Source: DASXUX01 sp036504595
GTDB lineage: Bacteria; Planctomycetota; SZUA-567; H5-PLA8
Reading direction: 5' to 3'
Assembly (NCBI GenBank): GCA_036504595.1
Contig: DASXUX010000095.1
Location: forward strand, 372,001-436,000
Length of the DNA stretch: 64,000 nt
The notes beneath the pieces are model-generated. The model did no database searches and was not told where the DNA came from. It was given only the letters and a program-made list of their open reading frames with translations. The position numbers and the translations under genes are program-made. Below, piece after piece: positions 14,942 to 23,228 of this stretch (its first letter is position 1; the number at the start of each line of letters is the position of its first letter).

Positions 14942-16888
14942 ATGTGGCGTGCCGCGTTGGTGTTTGCGACGGCGGTTGGGTTGACCTCTATGGCAGGGGA
15001 GAAGCCGATGTCGCCGCTGCTGCCGGCGAGCGAGGTTTTGACGAAGCTTGATCTTTCGCGCGACGGGTTGGAGAAGGTTCGGCAGGCGGTGGAGGAGAAG
15101 GACCAGGCGCGAGCGGCGAAGGAACTGCTGGCGTACTACCGGGCACGGACGAACGTAAAGCATCCGGTGGATCCGGGCAAGCGGCAGGTGAGCCGGGGGA
15201 AGTTTGCTTCGCGCGGCGACCTGAAGGAAGCGCAAGATGCGCTGAAGCACATTTTCATTTCCCAACATTCCTATCCGCCGAGCGATCGCGGCGCGGACAT
15301 CGACTGGCACAAGAATCCGTATCCGGACGTTGAGTGGATCGTGCAGCTTCACCGCATGTACTGGTGGGAGCCGATGGGGAGGGCGTACTGGCACACGGGC
15401 GACGAGGCGTTCGCCAAAGAATGGTGCGCGGAGTTTCTGGATTGGAAGAGGAAGTGTCCGCCGTCGTTCAACTGGGCATGGCGGCAGCTTGAGATCGGGA
15501 TTCGCGGGCACAGCTTATGCGGCTGGTATCATTATTTCCGCGACAGTGAAGCGTTCACGCCGGAGTTCTTGCTGGAGTTTCTGGCGACGCTTCACGATCA
15601 CGCGAGCCGGCTGGCGCCGAAGTATTCGGCCGGGTCGAACTGGGGGCTGATGGAGTCGGAAGGGCTGGCGTTCATCGCGATTGTTTTTCCAGAGTTCAAG
15701 GACGCGACGGCTTGGCGTGAGACGGCGCTCAAGCGGCTGGCGGCGGAACTGGACGGGCAGGTGCTCGCCGATGGAATGCAGAAGGAGCTTTCGTTCAGCT
15801 ATCACGGCGGGTGCATCGAATGGTTCAGTAACACGGCGGACTTGATCGAGCTGAATGGCACGGCGACGCCGGCCGGCTACCGCGAGAAGATCGAGAAGCT
15901 TTACAACATCGCCGCGTACGCATTGAAGCCCGACGGGACGATCCCCATGTTCGGCGACTGCTGGAATTCGAACGGGTGCGGCGTCGTCCGAAAGGGCGCG
16001 GAATTGTATAAGCGCGCGGATTGGGAGTACATCGCGTCGATCCGTGACAAGCAGCGCCGCGGGACGGAGCCGAAGGAGACGAGCGTCGCGTTCAACGGTT
16101 CGGGATATTACTTCTTGCGTTCAGACTGGTCGCCCGATGCGACCTGGATGGCGCTGAAGTGCGGGCCGGACGGAGGCTGGCATTGTCAGCGCGACAACTG
16201 TTCGTTTGAGCTTTTCGCGTTCGGGTCGTATCTGATGCCGGACACGGGGTGCTTCATCTACAGCGGCGACAAGGACAACCGTGACTGGTTTGCGGCGACG
16301 GAGCATCACCAGTGTTTGACTCTGGACGGGAAGAACAGCGCTTACGCACCGAAGCAGCTCCTGTGGCAGACGTCGCCGGAACTGACGGCGCTCACGGTGG
16401 AGAATCAGTCGTACAAAGGGCTGGCTCACCGGCGGAGCGTGTTTTTCATCCAGCGGAAGGTGTTCGTGATCGTGGATGAGGCGATTGGCGATGCGAAAGG
16501 GAAGAAGCGGTTGCATTTTCAGTTCGGGCCGCCGGAGGCGACACTGGCGGACACTGGCGAGATCTCGCAGAAGGGCAAAGGCGCGGGCAGATTGCTGTTC
16601 AAGCCGGTACTGGAAGGTTTCGCGGCCGAGAAGGAGACGGGGCAGGTTGCGTTTCAGTATGGACGCAAGGAAGCGCGGTCGGCGTTTGCGTACAGCATGG
16701 ATCAGAAGAGCGTTTTCGCGGCGGTGCTCGTGCCGTACTCAGGCGAGAAGGCGCCGGAGTGCACGGTTTCGCTGCGCGCTTACTCAGCCGGCGATGACGA
16801 GCTGCAGATGCAGGTGGCGCTGGAAGGGCAGAAGTATTGGGTGCGGAGGAATCTGAAGGATAAGACGGCGGGGATCGAACCGAAGTGA
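14942..16888 (+). CDS. Secreted heparinase II/III family polysaccharide lyase
   Basis: A 648-residue protein starting MWRAALVFATAVGL with a signal peptide ending near SMA. The start at 14942 has GAGGGG about 9 bases upstream; a longer open frame begins in the upstream repeats and is not credible. An alpha-helical N-terminal toroid (about 100-330, with the W-rich PYPDVEWIVQLHRMYWWEP and FNWAWRQLEIGIRG) precedes the beta-sandwich. In the latter, GPDGGWHCQRDNCSFELFAFG and DTGCFIYSG match the Hepar_II_III signature. This class cleaves uronate-containing glycans by beta-elimination; substrate specificity is not readable. It lies between GH36 and an oxidoreductase on the same strand, consistent with glycan breakdown outside the cytoplasm. 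Confidence 0.9.
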   Translation: MWRAALVFATAVGLTSMAGEKPMSPLLPASEVLTKLDLSRDGLEKVRQAVEEKDQARAAKELLAYYRARTNVKHPVDPGKRQVSRGKFASRGDLKEAQDALKHIFISQHSYPPSDRGADIDWHKNPYPDVEWIVQLHRMYWWEPMGRAYWHTGDEAFAKEWCAEFLDWKRKCPPSFNWAWRQLEIGIRGHSLCGWYHYFRDSEAFTPEFLLEFLATLHDHASRLAPKYSAGSNWGLMESEGLAFIAIVFPEFKDATAWRETALKRLAAELDGQVLADGMQKELSFSYHGGCIEWFSNTADLIELNGTATPAGYREKIEKLYNIAAYALKPDGTIPMFGDCWNSNGCGVVRKGAELYKRADWEYIASIRDKQRRGTEPKETSVAFNGSGYYFLRSDWSPDATWMALKCGPDGGWHCQRDNCSFELFAFGSYLMPDTGCFIYSGDKDNRDWFAATEHHQCLTLDGKNSAYAPKQLLWQTSPELTALTVENQSYKGLAHRRSVFFIQRKVFVIVDEAIGDAKGKKRLHFQFGPPEATLADTGEISQKGKGAGRLLFKPVLEGFAAEKETGQVAFQYGRKEARSAFAYSMDQKSVFAAVLVPYSGEKAPECTVSLRAYSAGDDELQMQVALEGQKYWVRRNLKDKTAGIEPK

Positions 16889-16892
16889 GGCC

Positions 16893-16930
16893 CCCTCACC
16901 CCTAACCCCTCTCCCTCGCGAAGGGAGAGG
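16893..16930. terminator. Heptamer array with GC hairpin, possible terminator
   Basis: Units CCCTCAC, CCCTAAC and CCCTCTC run into a perfect 9-bp hairpin (CCTCTCCCT, loop CGCGA, AGGGAGAGG; 16908-16930) just after the heparinase stop. There is no T-run, so intrinsic termination is uncertain. It may be a REP-like element. Confidence 0.5.
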
Positions 16931-16948
16931 AGACCAGAGGCACGGACT

Positions 16949-16986
16949 GGACAATTTTGGCAAAATGTCCTACGGCGGTGTACTAT
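16949..16986 (+). promoter_or_regulatory. Predicted sigma-70 promoter overlapped by a palindromic operator
   Basis: TTGGCA (16957-16962) and TACTAT (16981-16986) are separated by 18 bases. A dyad with half-sites GGACAATTTTG and CAAAATGTCC spans 16949-16970 and covers the -35 box. Such overlap is the geometry of repression. It would drive the oxidoreductase starting at 17032. Confidence 0.55.
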
Positions 16987-17031
16987 GCTGCGGGACGACA
17001 AAACGCGGAACTCATAACAGGGAGGGGACTC

Positions 17032-18363
17032 ATGAAACGGAGAAACTTCATCACGACAGCGGCGATGGCGACGGCGGGCGTCATGGTCATGAAGGACACG
17101 GTTTACGGCGCGAAGAAGTCGGCGAACGAGAAGCTGAACATCCTACTCGTCGGGTCCTGGGGGCGCGGCGAGGCGCACTTTGGTTCGCTGTCGGGCGAGA
17201 ACGTGGTGGCGCTGTGCGACATCAACGAAGACCACCTGGCGTTCGGCGCGAAGAAGTTCCCGAATGCGAAGACGTACGTCGATTGGCGCAAGGCGATCGA
17301 ACAAAAAGATCTGGACGCGGTGGTGTGTTGCACGGCTGACCACATGCATCCGTTCGTTGCGAACTGGGCCATCAATCGCGGTCTGCACATCTACTGCGAG
17401 AAGCCGATGGGCAACTGCGTCGAGGAAGCTCGCGTGGTGCGCGCCAATTACCTGAAGAACAAAGACAAGGTTGCGACGCAGCTCGGCACGCAGCGGCATG
17501 CGATCGATAATTTCGCACGAATACAGGAAGCGATTCGCGACGGCGCCATTGGGAAGCTCGAGATGGCCTGCGCGTGGGGCAACCGGCAGATTCGGCGCAA
17601 GGGCTATCCGGCCGGCAGCGGAGAACCGCCGGCGAACATTCACTACGATCTTTGGACCGGCGCCTCACCGATGCATCCGTACAGCTCCGAATACTTCAAA
17701 GGCGGGCCGGGCGCGAATTGTCTGCAGTGGAATATGTTCTGGGATTTCGGGACGGGACAGGTCGGCGACATGGGCAGCCACACGATGGACCTGGCCTGGT
17801 GCGCGCTGGACGCGGACCTGCCGGTCACGGCTGAAGGCGAAGGCGAAGCGTTCAACCCGGAAGTGACGCCGGTCGAACTGCACATGTCGTGGGACATTCC
17901 GAAGAACGATTGGCGACCGGACATTCGCCTGCACTGGTATCAGGGCGGGATGATGCCGAAATCTCCGTGGGACGGATTCCTGGACCTGAAGAAGATCGAT
18001 CACGGCGCGATGTTCAAGGGTTCGGACGGATTCCTTGTGGCGAGCTTCGACAAGCGCGTCATCTATCCATACGGCAAGGCCGCGGACATGAGCTACTACA
18101 AGCCGCGCGAAAAGGACAAGATGATTCCGCCGCTGGGGCACTTCCAGGGCGAGTGGATCAAGGCCGCGAAGACGGACCTGAAGACGACCTGCAACTTCGA
18201 TTACAGCGGCAAGATGACCGAAACGATGATGCTCGGCATGGTCGCGTACCGCGTCGGCAAGAAACTGGAGTACGATCCGGTCGCGGGCAAGGTGAAGAAC
18301 TGCGAAGAAGCCAATCCGCTGCTGAGCAAGAAGTATCGAGACGGATGGGTATTGAACGGATAG
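17032..18363 (+). CDS. Gfo/Idh/MocA family NAD(P)-dependent oxidoreductase, exported
   Basis: A 443-residue sugar-dehydrogenase-like protein. MKRRNFITTAAMATAGVMV is a Tat-like signal (RRNFI), so it is probably exported with cofactor bound. The nucleotide-binding fold begins KLNILLVGSWGRG, a variant of the GxGxxG motif. YCEKPMG at 121-127 is the family EKP motif. A longer C-terminal substrate domain follows, typical of the planctomycete branch (about 440 aa). GGGAGGGG lies about 5 bases upstream of ATG at 17032; the frame upstream overlaps the promoter and is not translated. It sits downstream of GH36 and heparinase and may oxidise a released sugar. Confidence 0.92.
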   Translation: MKRRNFITTAAMATAGVMVMKDTVYGAKKSANEKLNILLVGSWGRGEAHFGSLSGENVVALCDINEDHLAFGAKKFPNAKTYVDWRKAIEQKDLDAVVCCTADHMHPFVANWAINRGLHIYCEKPMGNCVEEARVVRANYLKNKDKVATQLGTQRHAIDNFARIQEAIRDGAIGKLEMACAWGNRQIRRKGYPAGSGEPPANIHYDLWTGASPMHPYSSEYFKGGPGANCLQWNMFWDFGTGQVGDMGSHTMDLAWCALDADLPVTAEGEGEAFNPEVTPVELHMSWDIPKNDWRPDIRLHWYQGGMMPKSPWDGFLDLKKIDHGAMFKGSDGFLVASFDKRVIYPYGKAADMSYYKPREKDKMIPPLGHFQGEWIKAAKTDLKTTCNFDYSGKMTETMMLGMVAYRVGKKLEYDPVAGKVKNCEEANPLLSKKYRDGWVLNG

Positions 18364-18375
18364 CGGAAAGAAGCA

Positions 18376-18422
18376 GAGACGCGGGGACGGGGAGAAAAAG
18401 CAAGGCCCCTTCCCTGCGTCTT
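18376..18422. repeat. Imperfect inverted purine-rich 9-mer repeat
   Basis: GAGACGCGG and GGACGGGGA on the left face CCTTCCCTGCGTCTT on the right. They lie in the convergent gap between the oxidoreductase and the rhomboid gene. It is weak alone but fits the pattern of 9-mer arrays. Confidence 0.4.
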
Positions 18423-18426
18423 ACGC

Positions 18427-19242
18427 TCACGGGTCGAGAGTGATCTTCGGCGGGTCAGTTTCGTCGGGGAATGGCAGCGGCGGTGGGACATATTTTTCGA
18501 TTGGTTTCGGAGTCAGCTTCGGGGCGGCGGCAGTCTCGGCTGCGGCGTTGACTTTGATCTTCCAGACCATGAAGCGGGTGTACATGTCGTCGCCGTCCAG
18601 GACGACGTGGGAGTATCGGCGGATCAGCAGGCCGCACGCAAGACCGGAGACCAGGCCGCCCAAGTGGGCGCTGTGAGCGATGCCGGTCATTTCGCCGGAC
18701 TTGCGTTCGACAATCCACAAGATCAAGTCCCAGCCGAAGAGCCAGGCGATGGCCCAATGGACGCCGAGCATCACGCGGCCGGCATAGAAATAGAACCAGT
18801 AGAAGAACTCGACTTCGCAGCGCGAGAAGAGAAACCAGTAGGCGCCCATGATTCCGCCGACCGCGCCCGATGCGCCGATGGTCGGGATGTGGCCGCCGGG
18901 GCCGAAGAAGCACTGCGCGAAGTCTGCCAGAAGGAGGCATGCGCCGTACGTCGCGGCCATCCAGCGGTGGCCGAGTTTGCCTTCGACGGAACTTCCGAAC
19001 AGAAACAGGAACCACATGTTTCCGAGAATATGAAAGATGTCGGCGTGCACGAAGCCGGCGGTGACCGAGCGCAGCGGATTGTACTCGTCCGGAAACGAGG
19101 CGAACGCATTCAAGAACCGGCCTTCCTCAAAGGCGTTCAACCGGCAAGTAAAGATATAGACGAGGACGTTCAGCGCAATGAGGGCAAACGTAACATAAGG
19201 GCGGCGGTAACGCGGACAGGTATCGCCGATCGGGATGAACAT
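18427..19242 (-). CDS. Rhomboid-family intramembrane serine protease
   Basis: A 271-residue multi-pass membrane protein. Catalytic Ser125 lies in GASGAVGG and His193 in SAHLGG. HILGNMWFLF (71-80) is the conserved HxxxN segment before it. Six or so hydrophobic segments span about 17-210. A polar C-terminal tail of about 60 residues is cytoplasmic or periplasmic. Rhomboids cleave substrates within the membrane plane; the substrate here is unknown. The N-terminus MFIPIGDTCPRYRRPYV is the usual start of the planctomycete/myxobacterial group. A candidate promoter lies 20-50 bases upstream. Confidence 0.94.
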   Translation of the reverse strand: MFIPIGDTCPRYRRPYVTFALIALNVLVYIFTCRLNAFEEGRFLNAFASFPDEYNPLRSVTAGFVHADIFHILGNMWFLFLFGSSVEGKLGHRWMAATYGACLLLADFAQCFFGPGGHIPTIGASGAVGGIMGAYWFLFSRCEVEFFYWFYFYAGRVMLGVHWAIAWLFGWDLILWIVERKSGEMTGIAHSAHLGGLVSGLACGLLIRRYSHVVLDGDDMYTRFMVWKIKVNAAAETAAAPKLTPKPIEKYVPPPLPFPDETDPPKITLDP

Positions 19243-19262
19243 GTGGGTCGCTCCGTGGGAAC

Positions 19263-19292
19263 ACAGTAGACTCCGTGGACGAACGGTCGCAA
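19263..19292 (-). promoter_or_regulatory. Predicted promoter of the rhomboid gene
   Basis: On the minus strand, TTGCGA (19292-19287) and TACTGT (19268-19263) are separated by 18 bases and sit 21-50 bases before the rhomboid start. This is sequence pattern only. Confidence 0.35.
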
Positions 19293-19387
19293 CGGTTTTT
19301 TGAGGAATTTGCCCGAAAAACTAGACGCGGCCACGCCAAGCGTTTGGTCGCGCCTCGTATTTGCGCAGTGCCACTCGGAGCGGCATC

Positions 19388-19864
19388 ATGCTGAAGTTCG
19401 GCACGCTGGAAGAGCTAAGAAATGGCGATATCTCGCGCGAGAATGGGTACGTCGTCGTCACCATGCATCGCTATCCGCGCGGCGTGCGCAAGAACCTGAT
19501 GGATGAGTACCAGAGCCGCCTCGCGCCCGATGACCAGTTGCTGAAGGATTTCCTCGTCGAAAAACGCCGTCTCGACAACCACAATGCTGCCTTCGCCGCG
19601 TGCCATTACGAAGAACGCTTCCACCTGTCGCCCGACGCCTTGGACGAATTGCGGCGGCTATCTGAGCTCAGCGCAAAGCAGGACGTTTACGTCATCTGCC
19701 AGTGCGCACGCAACGAACGCTGCCACCGCGAGTTGCTCATGATCTTGGCTCGCACGCATTTTCACGCGCGCACGCAGCCGCGAACCTTCTCGTATCCGAA
19801 ATTCGAAAAGCGGCTACTGGAAGCAGAAGAAGCGGTGTCCGCCGTTGCTCGTCAGAAACATTAG
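19388..19864 (+). CDS. DUF488 family protein
   Basis: A 158-residue soluble protein. VYVICQCARNERCHRELL is the characteristic C-terminal DUF488 signature (cysteines before a CHR motif). MLKFGTLEELRNG and YVVVTMHRYPRGVRK fit the family N-terminus. The start at 19388 has GGAG 7 bases upstream; an ATG nine codons earlier lacks one. The family's function is not established. Its stop lies one base from the stop of the convergent GH16 gene, so transcripts overlap. Confidence 0.85.
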   Translation: MLKFGTLEELRNGDISRENGYVVVTMHRYPRGVRKNLMDEYQSRLAPDDQLLKDFLVEKRRLDNHNAAFAACHYEERFHLSPDALDELRRLSELSAKQDVYVICQCARNERCHRELLMILARTHFHARTQPRTFSYPKFEKRLLEAEEAVSAVARQKH

Positions 19865-19865
19865 A

Positions 19866-21947
19866 TCAGTTCGGCAGATACGTCGCGGTGACTGTCACGT
19901 CGCACTTCGGCATCATCACAGTTGCCGAAGGATTGCTTGCGTCCTGAACGTTGGCCTCGCCGCTGAGCACCCACTTATCGAAGACGTAGCCGGGCGGCGG
20001 CATGTTGGCGGTGATCGACGCCTTTGTCCCGACAACGTATGGTCCCGTCCCGATGCCACCGTTGACGGTCAATGTATAGGCTGGTTCTTCGCTCCACGTA
20101 TGCACGCGCACCCAATCCACGCGGAACTCAAATGGCGCGTCTTTCTCATTGAGCTGGCCGCCGCTGCTTCCGCCCAACGCCTGATTCAGGATCATTTTCT
20201 TCGTCTGAGGATTGCGATAAGGATTCGCGCCGTTCGGTCCGGTGCCGTTGGCGTCATCGACGGGATAGTGCACCATCAGCGCGCCGTCCAGATACAGATC
20301 GATCTTGTTTGCATCCCAATCCATCGTCCATACGTGGAACTCTTGCGCCCAACGATCGCCGCCCAGCGAGACGATGCTCTTCTTGCGGTTTCCGCCGAAC
20401 CATTTTGCCGCGCCATTCATGACGTTGAACAGGCACTTGCCCGTGTAGTACTCCATCATGTCAATCTCGCCCTCCTTCGGCCAACCTGCCGCATCGGGCC
20501 GGCTCCACAGCCACCACGCCGGCCAACTGCCGGAACGAACGTCAATCTTCCCGCGCATCTCGTATTTGCCGTAGGTCAGAGTCACTTTGTTCTCGGTCGA
20601 GCGGCTCGCCGACGTGTACTTGTGCCCATTCCAGTTGTCGTGCAAACCTTGGATCAGAAGATTTCCGTTATCGATGCGAGAGTTTTCCGTGCGGTTGGAA
20701 TAATACTGTGCCTCGCTGTTGCGCACGTAACCGATCTCATAGCCCCAGATCGCTTCGTTGACCGTGGGCCCGTCAAACTCGTCGCCCCACGAAAACTTCC
20801 AGCCGGCCTTGAGCGCGTTCGCGGTCTGCGGCACAGGTCCGACCTTCGTGAAGGCTGCCGTTGCCACAGGACTCGGATCGCGCCTGGCTGCGAACGCCTG
20901 CGCCGTGACCGTCGTTGTCGTCGTGAGTTTCACCGGCCCCACGTACAGCGTTGAGGCCTTCGTTGGCGCCGTGCCATCCGTTGTGTAGCGGATTTCCGCG
21001 CCGTCGGTCGTGGAACTCAGTTCGACGTTCGCCGATTCGCGAAACCAGAACGCGCGATTGTCGAAGCTCGGCGTGAAGACCACCGGCGCGGTCGGCAAAC
21101 GCTTCGCCGCTTCCTGCAGATCGTACTTGTTGCGAAGATATGCGAAGACCTTCGCGCGCTCGGCCTCCGAAAGTTCCCTGCTATAAAGAATAACTTCCGC
21201 GATGTCGCCTTTGAACGCGTTCTTCCCGCTGGCGGCGCCGATCTCCAACTTTTTTCCGCCGTTCATCGCCTGCATGCTCACAAACGGCGTGGTCAGAATC
21301 GAAGAGGGCGCATCATTGACGAAGATAGCCACCTTCATCCTGCAATCCCAGGCGTTAGCCTTGTCGTTGTGCTTGCCTTCAGCCGACGAGTAGCCGAACG
21401 CGTAGAACGTTTTGGCCTTAACCAACAGATCGCTGGATTGTTCGTTCGGAAATGGATCTTCAAACGCCGCGCCGCCAGCCAGACTGATCCCGCCCGCTGC
21501 GCCCGGACGTCCATTCCAGTTCAGTCCAAGCGCCAGCCCCGCGCTGCCGCCGTCGGAGATCAACGCCTTTCCTGGCGTCTCAATGATGTGCCCGTCGCGA
21601 ATGCTCGGCTTTGCCGGCACGTCGTCGAACGCCGCGACCACGTAGGCCGTGAAGCCTTCCGCAGACCAGTTGTTGGCCGCATTCACAAGCGCCGGTTCTT
21701 TACCGCTGAAGCGCAGCACAGGCTTGCCGTGAGCAACGTTCTCCACAACCATCGGCGCCTTCGGTCCACCATTGATGTTCTGGCCTTTTCCTGAGCAATC
21801 ATTCAGCGTGGTCAGCACATCTCCCGCGCCCTTGCTCGCGTTATCCGCTCGATACCACGCCGCCAGCCCAGGAATGGAAGCAACATCCTCCGCGAACGCG
21901 GAACAGGCAAGTATCCCCAAAACAGCGTAGCAAAGTGTATATCTCAT
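19866..21947 (-). CDS. Secreted GH16 endo-beta-glucanase-like protein with LamG, chitobiase-type and InlB-B domains
   Basis: A 693-residue modular enzyme. A signal peptide (MRYTLCYAVLGILACSAFA) precedes a LamG-like domain (about 20-270). A chitobiase C-terminal-type beta domain follows (about 290-370, SSTTDGAEIRYTTDGTAPT). The GH16 catalytic domain (about 380-620) carries GEIDMMEYY, giving nucleophile Glu494 and acid/base Glu499. A C-terminal InlB B-repeat-like domain (YTLTVNGGIGTGPY to MMPKCDVTVTATY) completes it. The family cleaves beta-1,3/1,4-glucan, agar or carrageenan; the substrate is not readable. The start at 21947 has AAGGGA upstream. The gene is transcribed away from the nitrilase-like gene. 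Confidence 0.93.
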   Translation of the reverse strand: MRYTLCYAVLGILACSAFAEDVASIPGLAAWYRADNASKGAGDVLTTLNDCSGKGQNINGGPKAPMVVENVAHGKPVLRFSGKEPALVNAANNWSAEGFTAYVVAAFDDVPAKPSIRDGHIIETPGKALISDGGSAGLALGLNWNGRPGAAGGISLAGGAAFEDPFPNEQSSDLLVKAKTFYAFGYSSAEGKHNDKANAWDCRMKVAIFVNDAPSSILTTPFVSMQAMNGGKKLEIGAASGKNAFKGDIAEVILYSRELSEAERAKVFAYLRNKYDLQEAAKRLPTAPVVFTPSFDNRAFWFRESANVELSSTTDGAEIRYTTDGTAPTKASTLYVGPVKLTTTTTVTAQAFAARRDPSPVATAAFTKVGPVPQTANALKAGWKFSWGDEFDGPTVNEAIWGYEIGYVRNSEAQYYSNRTENSRIDNGNLLIQGLHDNWNGHKYTSASRSTENKVTLTYGKYEMRGKIDVRSGSWPAWWLWSRPDAAGWPKEGEIDMMEYYTGKCLFNVMNGAAKWFGGNRKKSIVSLGGDRWAQEFHVWTMDWDANKIDLYLDGALMVHYPVDDANGTGPNGANPYRNPQTKKMILNQALGGSSGGQLNEKDAPFEFRVDWVRVHTWSEEPAYTLTVNGGIGTGPYVVGTKASITANMPPPGYVFDKWVLSGEANVQDASNPSATVMMPKCDVTVTATYLPN

Positions 21948-22018
21948 CCGATTCCCTTTCTTAGCCCGGTCCAACCACGTTAGCGGGAAGAGCAGCCTTA
22001 TCCAGCGTGGCTTGCGCT

Positions 22019-22046
22019 TTGAACTTCGCCACGGCCGGCGTATCCT
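22019..22046 (+). promoter_or_regulatory. Predicted promoter of the nitrilase-family gene
   Basis: TTGAAC (22019-22024) and TATCCT (22041-22046) are separated by 16 bases and sit 52-79 bases before the start codon. This is pattern evidence only. Confidence 0.35.
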
Positions 22047-22097
22047 CGGAGGGTCGCATCGCCGGCGCCTCGGGCTTCCTGCTCAAAGGAGCTTTCC

Positions 22098-23120
22098 ATG
22101 CTGGAACTCAACGTGACAGCCATCAGCGCTTCTGCCATTTGCTTGACGCTCCTGGCGGTGGCTGACAGCGTCTGCGGCGCGGACGATCCCCCGCCCCTCC
22201 CCACGCGCCCCCAGATCGAACGCGACAAGCTTCCCGGCCGGCAAGTTCGGGTCGCCGCCATTCCCATCGGCTGCGGCGGCGAACACGACAAGAAGCTCAA
22301 GCTTGCCCTGAGCCATCTCGCAACCGCCGGCTCGCAAGGCGTCGATATCGCCTGCCTGCCCGAAGAATTCTGCGGAACCGCCCCAAAAGATGCCGAACCG
22401 CTCAACGGCCCGACGGTGGAAGCCGTCAGCGCTTTAGCGAAGAAACACAAGATGTGGGTCGTTTGTCCGATTCGCGAAAAAGGCGAGAACGCCGAGTACA
22501 ACACGTCGGTGCTCATCGATCGGCAGGGAAAAACCGCTGGTTACTACCGCAAAGTCTTTGTTTTCTGGGGCGAGAACGCCAACGTGAGCACCGACGGCGT
22601 CAAAGTCTTCGACACTGATTTCGGGCGCATCAGCATCCTCTGCTGCTTCGATCTCAACTACCAGGAGCTCTGGCTGGATGCCGAACAGAAAGGCGCCGAA
22701 ATCGTGCTCTGGCCCAGCGCCTACGGCGGCGGTGCCCCGTTGAACGGCAATGCGATGATCCACGGCTACTACATCGTCCCCGTCGGCCGCGGCAACATCA
22801 TCGATTGCACCGGCGCGACGCTCAACAGCGTCGAAGTCCCTCGCGCGCAGCAATACATCGCTACGCTGGACCTGGACCGCACTTTCGTCCACAAAGATTT
22901 CACCGGCGAGAAAATCAAGAAGCTGCTGGCCGAACACAAAGACGAAGTCGAACTCGAACGCGATTGCGAAATGGAAGGCTGGTATCTGCTCCGCTCCGTC
23001 AAACCCGGCGTCCGCGTCCGCGACCTCTGCAAACAATACGAAATCGAACTGCTGCGCGACTACCGCCATCGCAGCCGGCAGCAGATCAACGAAGCGCGGG
23101 CAAACGGGAAGAAGATCTGA
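22098..23120 (+). CDS. Carbon-nitrogen hydrolase (nitrilase superfamily), exported
   Basis: A 340-residue protein. An N-terminal hydrophobic segment (ICLTLLAVADSVCGA) suggests a signal peptide. The catalytic triad is visible: Glu89 in CLPEEF, Lys152 in YYRKV and Cys183 in CCFDLN. The superfamily hydrolyses nitriles, amides or ureido compounds; substrate is unknown. GPTVEAVSALAKKHKMWVVCP and VLWPSAYGGGAPL fit the alpha-beta-beta-alpha fold. Exported nitrilase-superfamily members of this size occur in planctomycete-like genomes. AAAGGAG precedes the start. A terminator follows the stop. Confidence 0.92.
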   Translation: MLELNVTAISASAICLTLLAVADSVCGADDPPPLPTRPQIERDKLPGRQVRVAAIPIGCGGEHDKKLKLALSHLATAGSQGVDIACLPEEFCGTAPKDAEPLNGPTVEAVSALAKKHKMWVVCPIREKGENAEYNTSVLIDRQGKTAGYYRKVFVFWGENANVSTDGVKVFDTDFGRISILCCFDLNYQELWLDAEQKGAEIVLWPSAYGGGAPLNGNAMIHGYYIVPVGRGNIIDCTGATLNSVEVPRAQQYIATLDLDRTFVHKDFTGEKIKKLLAEHKDEVELERDCEMEGWYLLRSVKPGVRVRDLCKQYEIELLRDYRHRSRQQINEARANGKKI

Positions 23121-23178
23121 ACGAACTTCTCGCTGTGGCCGACAACGCGGCAGACGCGTGCGGGGCGTAATAAATAAA

Positions 23179-23205
23179 GAGGGCCGCCAAACTATGGCGG
23201 CCCTC
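23179..23205. terminator. Bidirectional intrinsic terminator
   Basis: A perfect 10-bp stem (GAGGGCCGCC / GGCGGCCCTC) with a 7-base loop lies between the stops of the convergent nitrilase and giant genes. It has AAATAAA on one side and CCTCGTTTCC on the other. Confidence 0.8.
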
Positions 23206-23228
23206 CTCGTTTCCTTGATTGACTCGAA

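Noticed and set aside
16957..17031. Upstream extension of oxidoreductase 1
   Set aside because: The frame runs through the predicted promoter. ATG at 17032 has GGGAGGGG and the Tat-like signal directly after.
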